Assembly: GCF_902506415.1 (NCBI RefSeq)
Contig: NZ_LR733275.1
Location: 2,829,795 to 2,893,794, forward strand
Direction of reading: 5' to 3'
DNA length: 64,000 nucleotides
Origin: Massilia sp. 9I
GTDB lineage: Bacteria; Pseudomonadota; Gammaproteobacteria; Burkholderiales; Burkholderiaceae_D
Each line of letters begins with the position of its first letter. The stretch's first letter is position 1. The position numbers were made by a program, and so were the translations under genes. Below are positions 20,619 to 28,878 of this stretch, in pieces. The notes beneath the pieces were generated by a model that did no database searches, was not told the origin of the DNA, and saw only the letters and a program-made list of their open reading frames with translations.

Positions 20619-21161
20619 GTGCCGAAGCGCGAAGACATTGTCCTGCTCGCACAGTACAACGCGACCATGAACCGCCAGCTCTACGAGGCCGCCGCCACGC
20701 TGCCCGCAGACGAAGTGAGTGCGGACCGCGGCGCCTTCTTCGGCTCGCTGCTGGGGACCATGAACCACCTGCTCGCGGGCGACACGATCTGGCTCACGCG
20801 CTTTGCGCTGCACCCGTCCGCCTTCCCTGCGCTGGAGCCGATGCGCAGCGTGCCCACGCCGAGCGGCCTGACCCACTCCTTCGGTTCCAGCCAGGAGGAA
20901 TTGCGCGAACACCGCCTGCGCCTGGACGGCGTGATCACGGCGATGGCCGCCGAGATGCGCGACGCCGACCTGGAGCAGGTCCTGGTCTACCGCAACCTGA
21001 GCGGGAAGGAATTCCAGCGCCACTTCGGCAGCCTGCTGCTGCACTTCTTCAACCACCAGACCCATCACCGCGGGCAGGCCAGCACCCTCCTGAGCCAGGC
21101 CGGCGTCGACATCGGCGTCACCGACCTGTTCGTGCTGCTGCCCGACCCCGCCGCGGCGTGA
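20619..21161 (+). CDS. DinB family protein
   Basis: A 180-residue four-helix-bundle protein of the DinB/YfiT metalloenzyme superfamily, whose members include thiol-dependent transferases. Metal-binding histidines are visible in TMNHLLAGD and FFNHQTHHRGQ. GTG at 20619 is preferred over ATG at 20589 because AAAGGAAA sits five bases upstream and the following residues (REDIVLLAQYNATMNRQLYEAA) align with the usual family start; the ATG would add ten residues. Physiological substrate unknown. Confidence 0.82.
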   Translation: MPKREDIVLLAQYNATMNRQLYEAAATLPADEVSADRGAFFGSLLGTMNHLLAGDTIWLTRFALHPSAFPALEPMRSVPTPSGLTHSFGSSQEELREHRLRLDGVITAMAAEMRDADLEQVLVYRNLSGKEFQRHFGSLLLHFFNHQTHHRGQASTLLSQAGVDIGVTDLFVLLPDPAAA

Positions 21162-21164
21162 AGC

Positions 21165-21476
21165 TCAGTGCGGCGCCTGCCGCAGCAGGCGATCCAGGCG
21201 CGCACTCGCGTCCGCATTCATGGGCACCGAGCGCAGGCAGTCGACGACTTCCGCACGCACCGGCTCGCGGGTGGTGAGATTGCAGGTGTGGGCCAGTTCG
21301 ACCAGGAAGCCGCGTTCCTGTTCCGGCATGGTGGCGATGTTCGGCCAGACGAGGCCCAGCTGGTCCTGCGTGGACTGCGAATGGGCGCTGAGCATGTAGC
21401 GCGCGCCGACGAAGCCGAACACGGCCAGCAGCGCAAGGATGAGGATGAGCCAGAGAGGGCTGGGTGCTTTGTTCAT
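21165..21476 (-). CDS. Small single-span membrane protein
   Basis: A protein of 103 residues with an N-terminal hydrophobic segment (LWLILILALLAVFGFVGARY, about 8-27) and a soluble C-terminal part with two cysteines (HTCNL, VDCLR), probably facing the periplasm. ATG at 21476 is chosen because it overlaps the stop of the transglutaminase-like gene (ATGA); an ATG three codons earlier lacks that link. No family recognised. It is probably cotranslated with its upstream neighbour. Confidence 0.7.
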   Translation of the reverse strand: MNKAPSPLWLILILALLAVFGFVGARYMLSAHSQSTQDQLGLVWPNIATMPEQERGFLVELAHTCNLTTREPVRAEVVDCLRSVPMNADASARLDRLLRQAPH

Positions 21477-22081
21477 GGGCGCCATGATACCGCGCCGTCG
21501 ATGGCGGTGTCGGGCAGCGCCGCCAGCACTTCCTCATAGGTGCTGCAGGCTTCCAGGCTGGCCACCACCACCGGCAGCGGCTCGGCCCAGACGCCCGGCA
21601 GGTCGCCCTCCCCTGCGCCATCCGGTGTGAAGGGCAGCGCTTCGCGCGGCGGATCGAAGCGGCTTTCCACGCCGGGCTTGTTCCCGCGCGGGTCGAGCCG
21701 GTACCAGCCCTGTCCTTCCAGCCAGACCGCGTTCAGCCCATGCAGACAGTACGGCGCTCCCTGATCGCCGGTGGCGAGACGCTGGTAGCACAGCCCGGCC
21801 GGGATCCCGTTGGCCCTGAGCAGGGCCGCGAGCAGGTGGCTCTTGGCGTAGCAGAAGCCGGTCCCGTGCTGCAGCACGTTCGAGGCGCTGCAGGTGACCG
21901 GATTGCGGCGGAAATCGGCGCTGTGCGCGATCTCGTCGCGCACGTACTCGAAGCAGGCGCGCACCACGTCCTCCCTTGATTGCGCGCCCTGCGCCAGCCG
22001 GCGCGCGGTGGCGGCTACCTGCGGGTCGGCGGCGTCGATGTACCGGCTGGCGGCGAGGTAAGGCTGCAGGCCTGCTTCCAT
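21473..22081 (-). CDS. Transglutaminase-like cysteine protein
   Basis: Transglutaminase-fold protein of 202 residues. The Cys-His-Asp triad is recognisable: GTGFCYAKSHLLAALLR (Cys), LHGLNAVWL (His) and WYRLDPRGNK (Asp). It has no signal peptide, so it is likely cytoplasmic. The start ATG at 22081 has GGGAGA upstream; the frame continues further but with non-family residues. Such proteins are usually peptidase- or amidase-like rather than true cross-linkers. Downstream overlap with the small membrane protein suggests a two-gene unit. Confidence 0.85.
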   Translation of the reverse strand: MEAGLQPYLAASRYIDAADPQVAATARRLAQGAQSREDVVRACFEYVRDEIAHSADFRRNPVTCSASNVLQHGTGFCYAKSHLLAALLRANGIPAGLCYQRLATGDQGAPYCLHGLNAVWLEGQGWYRLDPRGNKPGVESRFDPPREALPFTPDGAGEGDLPGVWAEPLPVVVASLEACSTYEEVLAALPDTAIDGAVSWRP

Positions 22082-22219
22082 GGTGATTCTCCCGTGTGCG
22101 ATGCCGGGCATTCTACCCGGCGCGGCGTGCGGGTATCGCCTTCCGATACGGCAGGTCGCTGCACGCGCAACCTCGCCGCCAATCCGGCGCTGCCGGAAGA
22201 CCGGCGACAGAATGCAGCC

Positions 22220-22762
22220 ATGGATCCGCTCACCTACTCCCTCTGCCACAAGCCGGTCATCGGCATGCTGCTGTTCGTCGCCAGCGCCTGCGCTTTTCCG
22301 CCGCTGCTCGATGAAGCGCCCTTCGCGCTGCAACAGGCTGGCGCCCGCCTGGTGCAGGACGTCGAGGCGCCGGTCGGCAAGACCTATTCGCTGAACCTGA
22401 ATTTCCGCTTCCGGTCGGCCGCCGCCATCCGCGCCGACGAGCTGGTCGGGTCAAGCTACAACGCCTACTGCGGACGCGACTACGCCGACATTCCTCCCGT
22501 GCCGAGACAGGACCTGGGCCGTCCGATTCCCATCCATGTGCTGGTGCGCGAACGGCGGACCGGGGCGGTCGTGCTGGACCAGGTGTTCCAGACGCTGTGC
22601 ATCACCTCGCAGGGCGGTTCCGGCTACGCCAAGACCAGGACCGCGGCGCGCGTCGCGCTCGGCGCCGGGAAGTACACGCTGGAAGTGCGCAGCCTGGAAG
22701 ACCAGCCTGGGCTGGCAGGTGTGACGACGACGGTGTCGCTGGTATCCGGCGACGGGAAGTAG
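22220..22762 (+). CDS. DUF5625-like exported protein
   Basis: A 180-residue protein with a hydrophobic N-terminus (VIGMLLFVASACA, residues 13-25) that may be a signal peptide or a lipoprotein signal. The body has YSLNLNFRF and GRPIPIHVLVRERRTG, which resemble the DUF5625 family. Function unknown. The start ATG at 22220 is chosen at the signal peptide; the frame extends upstream without support. Flanked by divergent and convergent genes, so probably monocistronic. Confidence 0.65.
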   Translation: MDPLTYSLCHKPVIGMLLFVASACAFPPLLDEAPFALQQAGARLVQDVEAPVGKTYSLNLNFRFRSAAAIRADELVGSSYNAYCGRDYADIPPVPRQDLGRPIPIHVLVRERRTGAVVLDQVFQTLCITSQGGSGYAKTRTAARVALGAGKYTLEVRSLEDQPGLAGVTTTVSLVSGDGK

Positions 22763-22768
22763 GCCGGC

Positions 22769-23272
22769 CTAGCCGATCAGCCGTTCGAAGAAGTCGCCGA
22801 CGGTCTTCCAGAAGCCGTCCGGGATGTACAGCAGGATCGCCGTCATGGTCACGTAGCGCGCGAACTTCCCGATCGCCATGTACATCACGCTCGGCCAGAA
22901 CGGCAGGTGCAGCCAGCCCGCCAGCGTGCACAGGGGGTCGCCCACGCCCGGCACCCAGGACAGCAGCATGGTCTTGGCGCCGTACTTCTTCAGCCAGCCG
23001 AACCAGCGGCTCTGGCGCTCCTTGGCAAAGGCGATCTTGGCGCGGTAGCCGACGAAGTAATCCACCGCCCCGCCCAGGGTATTGCCCACGGTGCCGACCA
23101 GGATGGCCGGCCAGAACATGCCCGGATTGGCCTTGACCACCGCGAACACGGCCGGCTCCGAGCCGAGCGGCAGCAGGGTGGCCGAGATGAAGCTGATGAT
23201 GAAGATGGAGGTCAGACCGACGCTCGGCGCGGCAAGGACTTTCAGCAGCCAGAGAACGGCGGATTCGATCAT
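22769..23272 (-). CDS. YqaA/DedA-like (SNARE-associated) membrane protein
   Basis: Integral inner-membrane protein of 167 residues related to YqaA, a short branch of the DedA/SNARE-associated Golgi superfamily involved in envelope homeostasis or lipid carrier handling. Motifs: FISATLLPLGSEP near the start, GNTLGGAVDYFVGY, and the loop SWVPGVGDPLCTLAGWLHLPF. ATG at 23272 matches the family start; an ATG at 23311 would add 13 residues unlike the family. Convergent with the DUF5625-like gene. Confidence 0.85.
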   Translation of the reverse strand: MIESAVLWLLKVLAAPSVGLTSIFIISFISATLLPLGSEPAVFAVVKANPGMFWPAILVGTVGNTLGGAVDYFVGYRAKIAFAKERQSRWFGWLKKYGAKTMLLSWVPGVGDPLCTLAGWLHLPFWPSVMYMAIGKFARYVTMTAILLYIPDGFWKTVGDFFERLIG

Positions 23273-23311
23273 CGGATGGGGAGATGGTGAGCAATGGTGA
23301 TAGGTGTCCAT

Positions 23312-23317
23312 TATAAT
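23312..23317. promoter_or_regulatory. Perfect -10 element (TATAAT) between divergent genes
   Basis: The sequence ATTATAAT is nearly symmetric and reads as a perfect -10 hexamer on both strands. The -35 positions are weak on both: TCGTTA for the minus-strand YqaA-like gene (start 23272) and GAGCAA on the plus strand for ilvA (start 23473). The minus-strand reading has the more plausible leader length. Confidence 0.35.
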
Positions 23318-23472
23318 GAGGATCACACCTCGTAACGACACGATACGCCGGGCCTGCCAACCAGCGCGCCGTATCGCCACTACGCGCCCCGGTCACCCTC
23401 CGAGCCAGATAGTAGACGTCGTCCGGAACCGCCGGCCCACTCCCGCCGGTATTGCTATCCCGATTGCCGACC

Positions 23473-25011
23473 ATGACTACCGACTACCTCAAGAGAATCC
23501 TGACCGCCCGCGTCTACGACGTGGCCGAAGAAACCCCGCTCGAATACGCGCCCACCTTATCAACGCGTATGAACAACCGCATCTACTTCAAGCGCGAAGA
23601 CATGCAGAGCGTGTTCAGCTTCAAGCTGCGCGGCGCCTACAACAAGATGGCTAACCTCACGCCCGAGCAGCTGAAGCGCGGCGTGATCTGCGCCTCGGCC
23701 GGCAACCACGCCCAGGGCGTGGCCCTGTCGGCGGCGCGCCTGGGCTGCCGCGCACTGATCGTGATGCCCACCACGACGCCACAGGTGAAGATCGACGCCG
23801 TCAAGGCGCGCGGCGGCGCCAGCGTCGAAGTGGTGCTGCACGGCGACTCCTATACCGACGCCTACAACCACGCGCTGCTGCTGGAGAAGGAGCAGCGCCT
23901 GACTTTTGTCCACCCCTTCGACGATCCGGACGTGATCGCCGGCCAGGGCACCATCGGCATGGAGATCCTGCGCCAGCACTCCGGCCCGATCCACGCGATC
24001 TTTGTCGCGATCGGCGGCGGCGGCCTGATTGCGGGCGTGGGCGCCTACGTCAAGGCCGTGCGGCCGGACATCAAGGTGATCGGCGTGCAGACCATCGATT
24101 CGGATGCGATGGCACGGAGCCTGAAGGCCGGCCAGCGCGTCACGCTCACCGACGTCGGCCTGTTCTCGGACGGCACCGCGGTGCGCCTGGTGGGCGAAGA
24201 GACCTTCCGCGTGGCGCAACAGGTGGTGGACGAGATCATCATCGTCGACACCGATGCGATCTGCGCCGCGATCCAGGACGTGTTCCAGGACACCCGCAGC
24301 ATCCTGGAACCGGCCGGCGCGCTGGCGGTGGCCGGCGCCAAGGCTTACGTGGAACGCTCGCAGATGGCGCGCAATCCGGTGAAGGCCGAGACCCTGGTGG
24401 CGGTGGCCTGCGGCGCCAACATGAACTTTGACCGCCTGCGCTTTGTTGCCGAGCGCGCCGAGCTGGGCGAATCGCGCGAAGCCGTGTTCGCGGTGACCAT
24501 CCCCGAGCAGCGCGGGAGCTTCCGCCGCTTCTGCGCGCTGGTCGGCCCGCGCAGCGTCACCGAGTTCAACTACCGCATCAGCGATGCGCGCGAGGCGCAC
24601 ATCTTCGTCGGCGTGCAGGTGGGCAGCCGTAATGAATCGAGCCTGCTGGCGCGCACCTTCGAGGAACACGACTTCCGCACCCTCGACCTGACGCACGACG
24701 AGATGGCCAAGCTGCACATCCGCCACCTGGTCGGCGGAAAAAGCGCGCTGGCGCAGGACGAATTGCTGTATCGTTTCGAGTTTCCCGAACGGCCGGGCGC
24801 GCTGATGCGCTTCCTCGACAGCATGGCGCCGAACTGGAACATCTCGCTGTTCCACTATCGGAACCAGGGCGGCGACGTCGGGCGCATCCTGGTCGGCATC
24901 CAGGTGCCGGCGGCGGAGATGGATGAGTTCCGGCAATTCCTCGCCACCCTTGGCTACCGCTATTGGGACGAGAGCGCCAATCCGGTTTATAAGCTGTTCC
25001 TGGGTGCATAG
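23473..25011 (+). CDS. ilvA: Threonine ammonia-lyase, biosynthetic
   Basis: PLP enzyme that deaminates threonine to 2-oxobutanoate, the first step of isoleucine synthesis. At 512 residues it is the long biosynthetic form (E. coli IlvA 514). The PLP lysine is Lys51 in FSFKLRGAYNKM; SAGNHAQGVA and the glycine loop GGGGLIAGVG bind the phosphate. Two C-terminal ACT-like domains (about 335-410 and 425-505) give isoleucine feedback control. ATG at 23473 is used; the upstream TTG (23452) gives residues unlike the family. No strong Shine-Dalgarno is visible. Confidence 0.93.
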   Translation: MTTDYLKRILTARVYDVAEETPLEYAPTLSTRMNNRIYFKREDMQSVFSFKLRGAYNKMANLTPEQLKRGVICASAGNHAQGVALSAARLGCRALIVMPTTTPQVKIDAVKARGGASVEVVLHGDSYTDAYNHALLLEKEQRLTFVHPFDDPDVIAGQGTIGMEILRQHSGPIHAIFVAIGGGGLIAGVGAYVKAVRPDIKVIGVQTIDSDAMARSLKAGQRVTLTDVGLFSDGTAVRLVGEETFRVAQQVVDEIIIVDTDAICAAIQDVFQDTRSILEPAGALAVAGAKAYVERSQMARNPVKAETLVAVACGANMNFDRLRFVAERAELGESREAVFAVTIPEQRGSFRRFCALVGPRSVTEFNYRISDAREAHIFVGVQVGSRNESSLLARTFEEHDFRTLDLTHDEMAKLHIRHLVGGKSALAQDELLYRFEFPERPGALMRFLDSMAPNWNISLFHYRNQGGDVGRILVGIQVPAAEMDEFRQFLATLGYRYWDESANPVYKLFLGA

Positions 25012-25046
25012 GATCCGCCTGATCTGGGCACTAGCCTTAGCACGTC

Positions 25047-25077
25047 GCACAGGCGAAGGCCGGTGCCCAATTTTCGT
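25047..25077 (+). repeat. Half copy of a dispersed repeat (second family)
   Basis: CACAGGCGAAGGCCGGTGCC followed by CAATTTT is a diverged single arm of the inverted pair at 28758-28863 (TTCCGGCGAAGGCCGGAACC), in the same orientation as its left arm. It lies in the ilvA-queF gap. Confidence 0.5.
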
Positions 25078-25115
25078 ACCGCAGTGTTATCCCCACTGCG
25101 AGTCCGCAACTTTCC

Positions 25116-25150
25116 GTTGAACGCGTGGGCGGCGTAGCCGCCCACCCTAC
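25116..25150 (+). repeat. Palindromic repeat, single arm (copy 2 of first family)
   Basis: GTTGAACGCGTGGGCGGCG followed by TAGCCGCCCACCCTAC is the same unit as the right arms of the composite repeats at 15386-15493 and 37639-37744. Here it stands alone between ilvA and queF and can fold as a strong stem, GTGGGCGGC/GCCGCCCAC. Confidence 0.75.
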
Positions 25151-25176
25151 GAACGTCACAAGCGTTCAGTTTTACT

Positions 25177-26010
25177 ATGAATACTCCTGATCAATCGCCA
25201 CTCGGCAAATCCTCCGCCTACCAGAGCCAGTACGCTCCCGAACTCCTGTTCCCGATCCCGCGCCTGCAAAAACGCGAAGAGATCGGCCTAGGCGTTGGCA
25301 CCCGCCTGCCCTTCTTCGGCGTCGATATCTGGAACGCCTACGAGCTGTCCTGGCTGAACATGCGCGGCAAGCCGCAGGTGGCGATCGCCACCATCACGGC
25401 GCCCGCCGATTCGCCGAATATTGTCGAATCGAAGTCCTTCAAGCTCTACCTGAATTCCTTCAACCAGACCCGCCTGGCCGGGACCGACGCCCTGGTTGAA
25501 TTGCTGCGCCAGGACCTGTCCGCGGCCTTCGGCGCCCCGGTGCACGTCAGCATCACCACGCCGGATGCCTTCGGCAGCCTCAAGATGGGCGAGCTCGACG
25601 GCACCCTGCTGGACCGTCTCGACGTCGAGATCGACCAGTACCTGCCCTCGCCGGAACTGCTGAAGGCAAACACGGACGAGGCCCCGGTCGACGAGACCCT
25701 GGTCTCGCACTTATTGAAATCGAACTGCCTGGTCACCGGCCAGCCGGACTGGGGCACCGTGCAGATCCGCTACGTCGGTCCGCAGATCGACCAGGAAGGC
25801 CTGCTCAAGTACCTGATTGGCTTCCGCGAGCACAACGAATTCCACGAGCAATGCGTCGAGCGTATCTTCATGGACGTGCTGCGCCAGTGCAAGCCGACCA
25901 AGCTGGCGGTCTATGCCCGCTATACCCGCCGCGGCGGCCTCGACATCAATCCCTGGCGCGCCAACTTCAGCACCGGCAAGCCGGGCAACCTGCGCACCGC
26001 GCGCCAATAA
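25177..26010 (+). CDS. queF: NADPH-dependent 7-cyano-7-deazaguanine reductase
   Basis: Reduces preQ0 to preQ1 in queuosine tRNA modification. At 277 residues it is the long (YqcD/unimodular two-domain) form. The nucleophilic cysteine is Cys184 in [16 protein letters not shown]. The NADPH motif [16 protein letters not shown] (84-99) is intact, and the C-terminus carries [16 protein letters not shown]. It follows two repeats and has its own hairpin terminator. No other queuosine genes are nearby. Confidence 0.95.
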   Translation: MNTPDQSPLGKSSAYQSQYAPELLFPIPRLQKREEIGLGVGTRLPFFGVDIWNAYELSWLNMRGKPQVAIATITAPADSPNIVESKSFKLYLNSFNQTRLAGTDALVELLRQDLSAAFGAPVHVSITTPDAFGSLKMGELDGTLLDRLDVEIDQYLPSPELLKANTDEAPVDETLVSHLLKSNCLVTGQPDWGTVQIRYVGPQIDQEGLLKYLIGFREHNEFHEQCVERIFMDVLRQCKPTKLAVYARYTRRGGLDINPWRANFSTGKPGNLRTARQ

Positions 26011-26053
26011 GCCGAAACGACGCACGGTTGCAAGCCGGCTGTGCGTTTTCGGC
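26011..26053 (+). terminator. Terminator of queF
   Basis: Inverted repeat GCCGAAACGACGCAC (26011-26025) with GTGCGTTTTCGGC (26041-26053) directly after the queF stop codon. The loop contains a smaller GGTTGCAAGCC stem. The T tract is embedded in the descending arm, so termination strength is uncertain. Confidence 0.5.
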
Positions 26054-26291
26054 CACAGTCGGCCACGGGTTTTCATGCAAATCGGGCATTGAAACGCATT
26101 GCTCAAAAAATGGGCAGTATGCGTTCAAAAGATGGCCCAAGAGCGTTTACACACGCGATTGCAGCCTTTTTGCCGTGATTTCGTTTAGGAAATTGCGCAT
26201 GAAAGATACGTACATTTCGTAACAAAACCACACGCTTTTGCCACATGCGGCGTGTCTGACCCACTGTATGCTTGTACAGACGCGAAATCGA
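26054..26291. other. AT-richer gap upstream of ptsN without a recognisable gene
   Basis: The 351-base space between queF and ptsN holds the queF hairpin and the ptsN promoter at its ends. The middle is visibly less GC-rich than its neighbours and contains only short open frames without family resemblance. An inverted repeat ACACGC ... GCGTGT occurs near 26230-26255. No tRNA or known RNA gene was recognised. Confidence 0.5.
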
Positions 26292-26320
26292 ATGTCACCG
26301 CCCTGAAACAGGCCTATAAT
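26292..26320 (+). promoter_or_regulatory. Sigma-70 promoter of ptsN-hprK-rapZ
   Basis: -35 ATGTCA (26292-26297, 4 of 6 consensus bases) and a perfect -10 TATAAT (26315-26320) with a 17-base spacer. The predicted start near 26327 lies 35 bases before the ptsN ATG. Confidence 0.65.
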
Positions 26321-26361
26321 TCCGCCTCGCAAGCAGCTACCCTGTGCCACGCACATTAGTC

Positions 26362-26844
26362 ATGACGAACCTTAGCAAAATCCTCTCGCTCGAAAACGTG
26401 CAGCTGGACCTCGAAGTCTCCAGCAAAAAACGCGCATTCGAGCAGGCCGGCCTGATTTTCGAGAACAACTGCGGCATCGCACGTTCGACCGTGTCAGACA
26501 ACCTGTTCGCACGCGAGCGCCTCGGCTCGACCGGCCTCGGCCATGGTGTCGCCGTGCCGCACGGACGGATCAAGGGCTCGAAGAGCCTGAAGTCGCCCCT
26601 CGCGGCTTTTGTGCGCCTGAAGGAGCCGATTCCCTTCGAGTCGCCGGACGGCCAGCCGGTCAGCCTGCTGTTCTTCCTCCTAATTCCGGACCACGTGACC
26701 CAGCAACACCTGGAGATCCTGTCGGAAATCGCCGAGCTGTTCTCGGATGAAGCCGTGCGCAGTGCGCTGGCTAGCGATCCGGATCCGAAATCCGTGCACG
26801 AGCGCATCATCAACTGGCAACCTAGCCTGCAGGCTTTGGGCTAA
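26362..26844 (+). CDS. ptsN: PTS IIA-Ntr regulatory protein
   Basis: EIIA of the nitrogen phosphotransferase system, a phospho-relay protein that regulates potassium uptake, nitrogen and envelope functions instead of importing sugar. It has 160 residues with the phosphorylation site GHGVAVPHGR (His about 69). ATG at 26362 fits the family start (MTNLSKILSLENVQLDL); a GTG at 26344 is possible. It opens an apparent operon with hprK and rapZ. In many relatives it directly follows hpf; here it is on the opposite strand. Confidence 0.93.
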   Translation: MTNLSKILSLENVQLDLEVSSKKRAFEQAGLIFENNCGIARSTVSDNLFARERLGSTGLGHGVAVPHGRIKGSKSLKSPLAAFVRLKEPIPFESPDGQPVSLLFFLLIPDHVTQQHLEILSEIAELFSDEAVRSALASDPDPKSVHERIINWQPSLQALG

Positions 26845-26850
26845 ACTGTC

Positions 26851-26871
26851 TACGCGGCAATCCACCGCGTA
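26851..26871 (+). other. Short hairpin between ptsN and hprK
   Basis: TACGCGG (26851-26857) and CCGCGTA (26865-26871) form a perfect 7-base stem with a 7-base loop, ending 9 bases before the hprK ATG. It could affect hprK translation or mRNA processing; no T tract follows. Confidence 0.35.
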
Positions 26872-26880
26872 CCCAACGAC

Positions 26881-27822
26881 ATGCCCATGCTGCAAACCCC
26901 GCTGACCATCCAGCGCCTGTACGATGACAACCGCGACAGCCTCCAGCTGGGCTGGTTCGCGGGCTTCCCCGGCGGCGAGCGGCAGATCGCGGGCGACGCG
27001 GCTTCGGCCGCCGACCAGGTCGGCCACCTCAACCTGATCCACCCGGGCCGCATCCAGGTCTTCGGGCACCAGGAACTGAACTACTACCACCGCCTCAAAT
27101 CGAGCTCGCGCACCCACGTGATCGGCGAGCTGATCGGCGGTGGCCCGCCGGCCCTGATCATCGCGCAGGGCCTGGAGACGCCGCCCGACATCCTGGCCAT
27201 CTGCGACGAGCAGAACATCCCGCTGTTCTCGACGCCGCTGCCGGCAGCGCAGGTGATCGACTTCCTGCGCGTGTACCTGTCCAAGAAGCTGGCGCAGCGC
27301 GTCATCATGCACGGCGTGTTCATGGACGTGCTGGGCGTGGGCGTGCTGATTACCGGCGATTCCGGCCTGGGCAAGAGCGAGCTGGGCCTGGAACTGATCT
27401 CGCGTTCGCACGGCCTGGTGGCCGACGACGCGGTGGAGTTCTCGCGCATCGCGCCCAACATGATCGAGGGCCGCTGCCCGCCGCTGCTGCAGAACCTGCT
27501 GGAAGTGCGCGGCCTGGGCCTGCTGGACATCAAGGCGATCTTCGGCGAGACCGCGGTGCGCCGCAAGATGCGCCTGAAGCTGATCGTCCACCTGGTCAAG
27601 CGCGGCGCGCTGGACGAAGAGGTCGAGCGCCTGCCCTTCCACTTCCCGACCGAAGACGTGCTCGGCCTGCCGATCCGCAAGGTGGTGATCCCGGTCGCGG
27701 CCGGCCGCAACATCGCGGTGCTGCTCGAGGCCGCCGTACGCAACACCATCCTGCAGCTGCGCGGCATCGATACGCTGCAGGAATTCATGGAGCGCCAACG
27801 CCAGGCCATGAGCGGCGACTAG
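26881..27822 (+). CDS. hprK: HPr kinase/phosphorylase
   Basis: Bifunctional enzyme that phosphorylates and dephosphorylates HPr on serine. It has 313 residues: an N-terminal HprK_N domain (to about 130) and a C-terminal kinase domain with P-loop GDSGLGKS (159-166) and the family signature [20 protein letters not shown] starting near 209. In proteobacteria it usually accompanies ptsN and the partial PTS, as here. 36 bases after ptsN and 37 before rapZ. Confidence 0.95.
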   Translation: MPMLQTPLTIQRLYDDNRDSLQLGWFAGFPGGERQIAGDAASAADQVGHLNLIHPGRIQVFGHQELNYYHRLKSSSRTHVIGELIGGGPPALIIAQGLETPPDILAICDEQNIPLFSTPLPAAQVIDFLRVYLSKKLAQRVIMHGVFMDVLGVGVLITGDSGLGKSELGLELISRSHGLVADDAVEFSRIAPNMIEGRCPPLLQNLLEVRGLGLLDIKAIFGETAVRRKMRLKLIVHLVKRGALDEEVERLPFHFPTEDVLGLPIRKVVIPVAAGRNIAVLLEAAVRNTILQLRGIDTLQEFMERQRQAMSGD

Positions 27823-27859
27823 CGACGAGACACTCCCCATTTGGGGTATCATTCGGCCC

Positions 27860-28738
27860 ATGCACATCGTCCTCATTACCGGTATTTCCGGCTCGGGCAA
27901 GTCGGTTGCCCTTAATGTTCTCGAAGACGCAGGCTACTACTGCGTCGACAACCTGCCGCCGGCCCTGCTGCCGGCCCTGGTCTATGCGGTCAGCGAAAAA
28001 GGCACCGAGAAGATCGCGGTCGCCGTCGATGCGCGCAGCGCCGAGTCGCTGGTGGAACTGCCGGTGAGCGTGCGCCACCTGAAAGAGGAAGGCCACAACG
28101 TCAAGGTGATGTTCCTGACCTCGAGCACGCATTCGCTGGTGGCGCGCTTCTCGGAAACCCGCCGCAGCCATCCGCTCTCGCACGAGCTGCGCCCGGGCGA
28201 GAATCCGGCTTCGCGCCGCACCCTGATCGAATGCATCGCCGAAGAACGCGAGCGCCTGTCGGCGATCGAGAACCTGGGCCACGTGATCGACACCTCGGAA
28301 CTGTCGGCCAACAAGCTGCGCGCCTGGGTCAAGGAACTGGCCGACATCGAGCAGGCCCCGCTGACCCTGTTCTTCGAATCCTTCGCCTTCAAGGTGGGCG
28401 TGCCGCTGGACGCCGACTTCGTGTTCGACGTGCGTGCGATCCCGAATCCCTATTACGACCTGGCGCTGCGCCCGCTCACGGGCAAGGATGCGCCGGTGAT
28501 CGCCTTCCTCGACGCGCAACCGAGCGCCACCGAGATGCTGGAAGATATCCGCGCCTTCGTGGCCAAGTGGCTGCCCTCGTTCAAGACGGACAACCGCTCC
28601 TACCTGACGGTGGCGGTGGGCTGTACCGGCGGACAGCACCGCTCGGTGTACATGGCGGAAAGGCTGGGGGCTTACTTCGGGCAGACCGAGCGCGTGATCG
28701 TGCGGCACCGCGAACAGCCGAAGCACGCGACGGTTTAA
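27860..28738 (+). CDS. rapZ: RNase adapter protein RapZ
   Basis: P-loop protein of 292 residues; RapZ in E. coli presents the GlmZ small RNA to RNase E and so controls glucosamine-6-phosphate synthase. Walker A GISGSGKS (8-15) and the C-terminal [16 protein letters not shown] motif are intact. Last gene of the ptsN-hprK-rapZ unit, followed by a palindromic repeat and a convergent gene. Confidence 0.95.
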   Translation: MHIVLITGISGSGKSVALNVLEDAGYYCVDNLPPALLPALVYAVSEKGTEKIAVAVDARSAESLVELPVSVRHLKEEGHNVKVMFLTSSTHSLVARFSETRRSHPLSHELRPGENPASRRTLIECIAEERERLSAIENLGHVIDTSELSANKLRAWVKELADIEQAPLTLFFESFAFKVGVPLDADFVFDVRAIPNPYYDLALRPLTGKDAPVIAFLDAQPSATEMLEDIRAFVAKWLPSFKTDNRSYLTVAVGCTGGQHRSVYMAERLGAYFGQTERVIVRHREQPKHATV

Positions 28739-28756
28739 AGAATCGTTAGCTTAAAG

Positions 28757-28863
28757 CCCGTCGTTCCGGCGAAGGCCGGAACCCAATTTTGCGTGCACTG
28801 TCGCTACGCTTGAAGACAGCGCTACGCTACGAACTTGGGTCCCGGCCTACGCCGGGACGACGG
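28757..28863. repeat. Inverted-pair dispersed repeat (second family)
   Basis: Left arm CCCGTCGTTCCGGCGAAGG continuing CCGGAACCCAA (to 28786) and right arm TTGGGTCCCGGCCTACGCC continuing GGGACGACGG (28835-28863) are inverted relative to each other, with about 48 bases between. Each arm also contains a small stem. It separates the convergent rapZ and acyl-CoA hydrolase genes and probably serves as a bidirectional terminator. Confidence 0.7.
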
Positions 28864-28878
28864 TTTTGCAGCTAGTGG

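Noticed and set aside
23312..23317. TATAAT as the ilvA promoter
   Set aside because: The plus-strand -35 is very poor and the leader would be about 150 bases; kept only as a low-confidence shared element.
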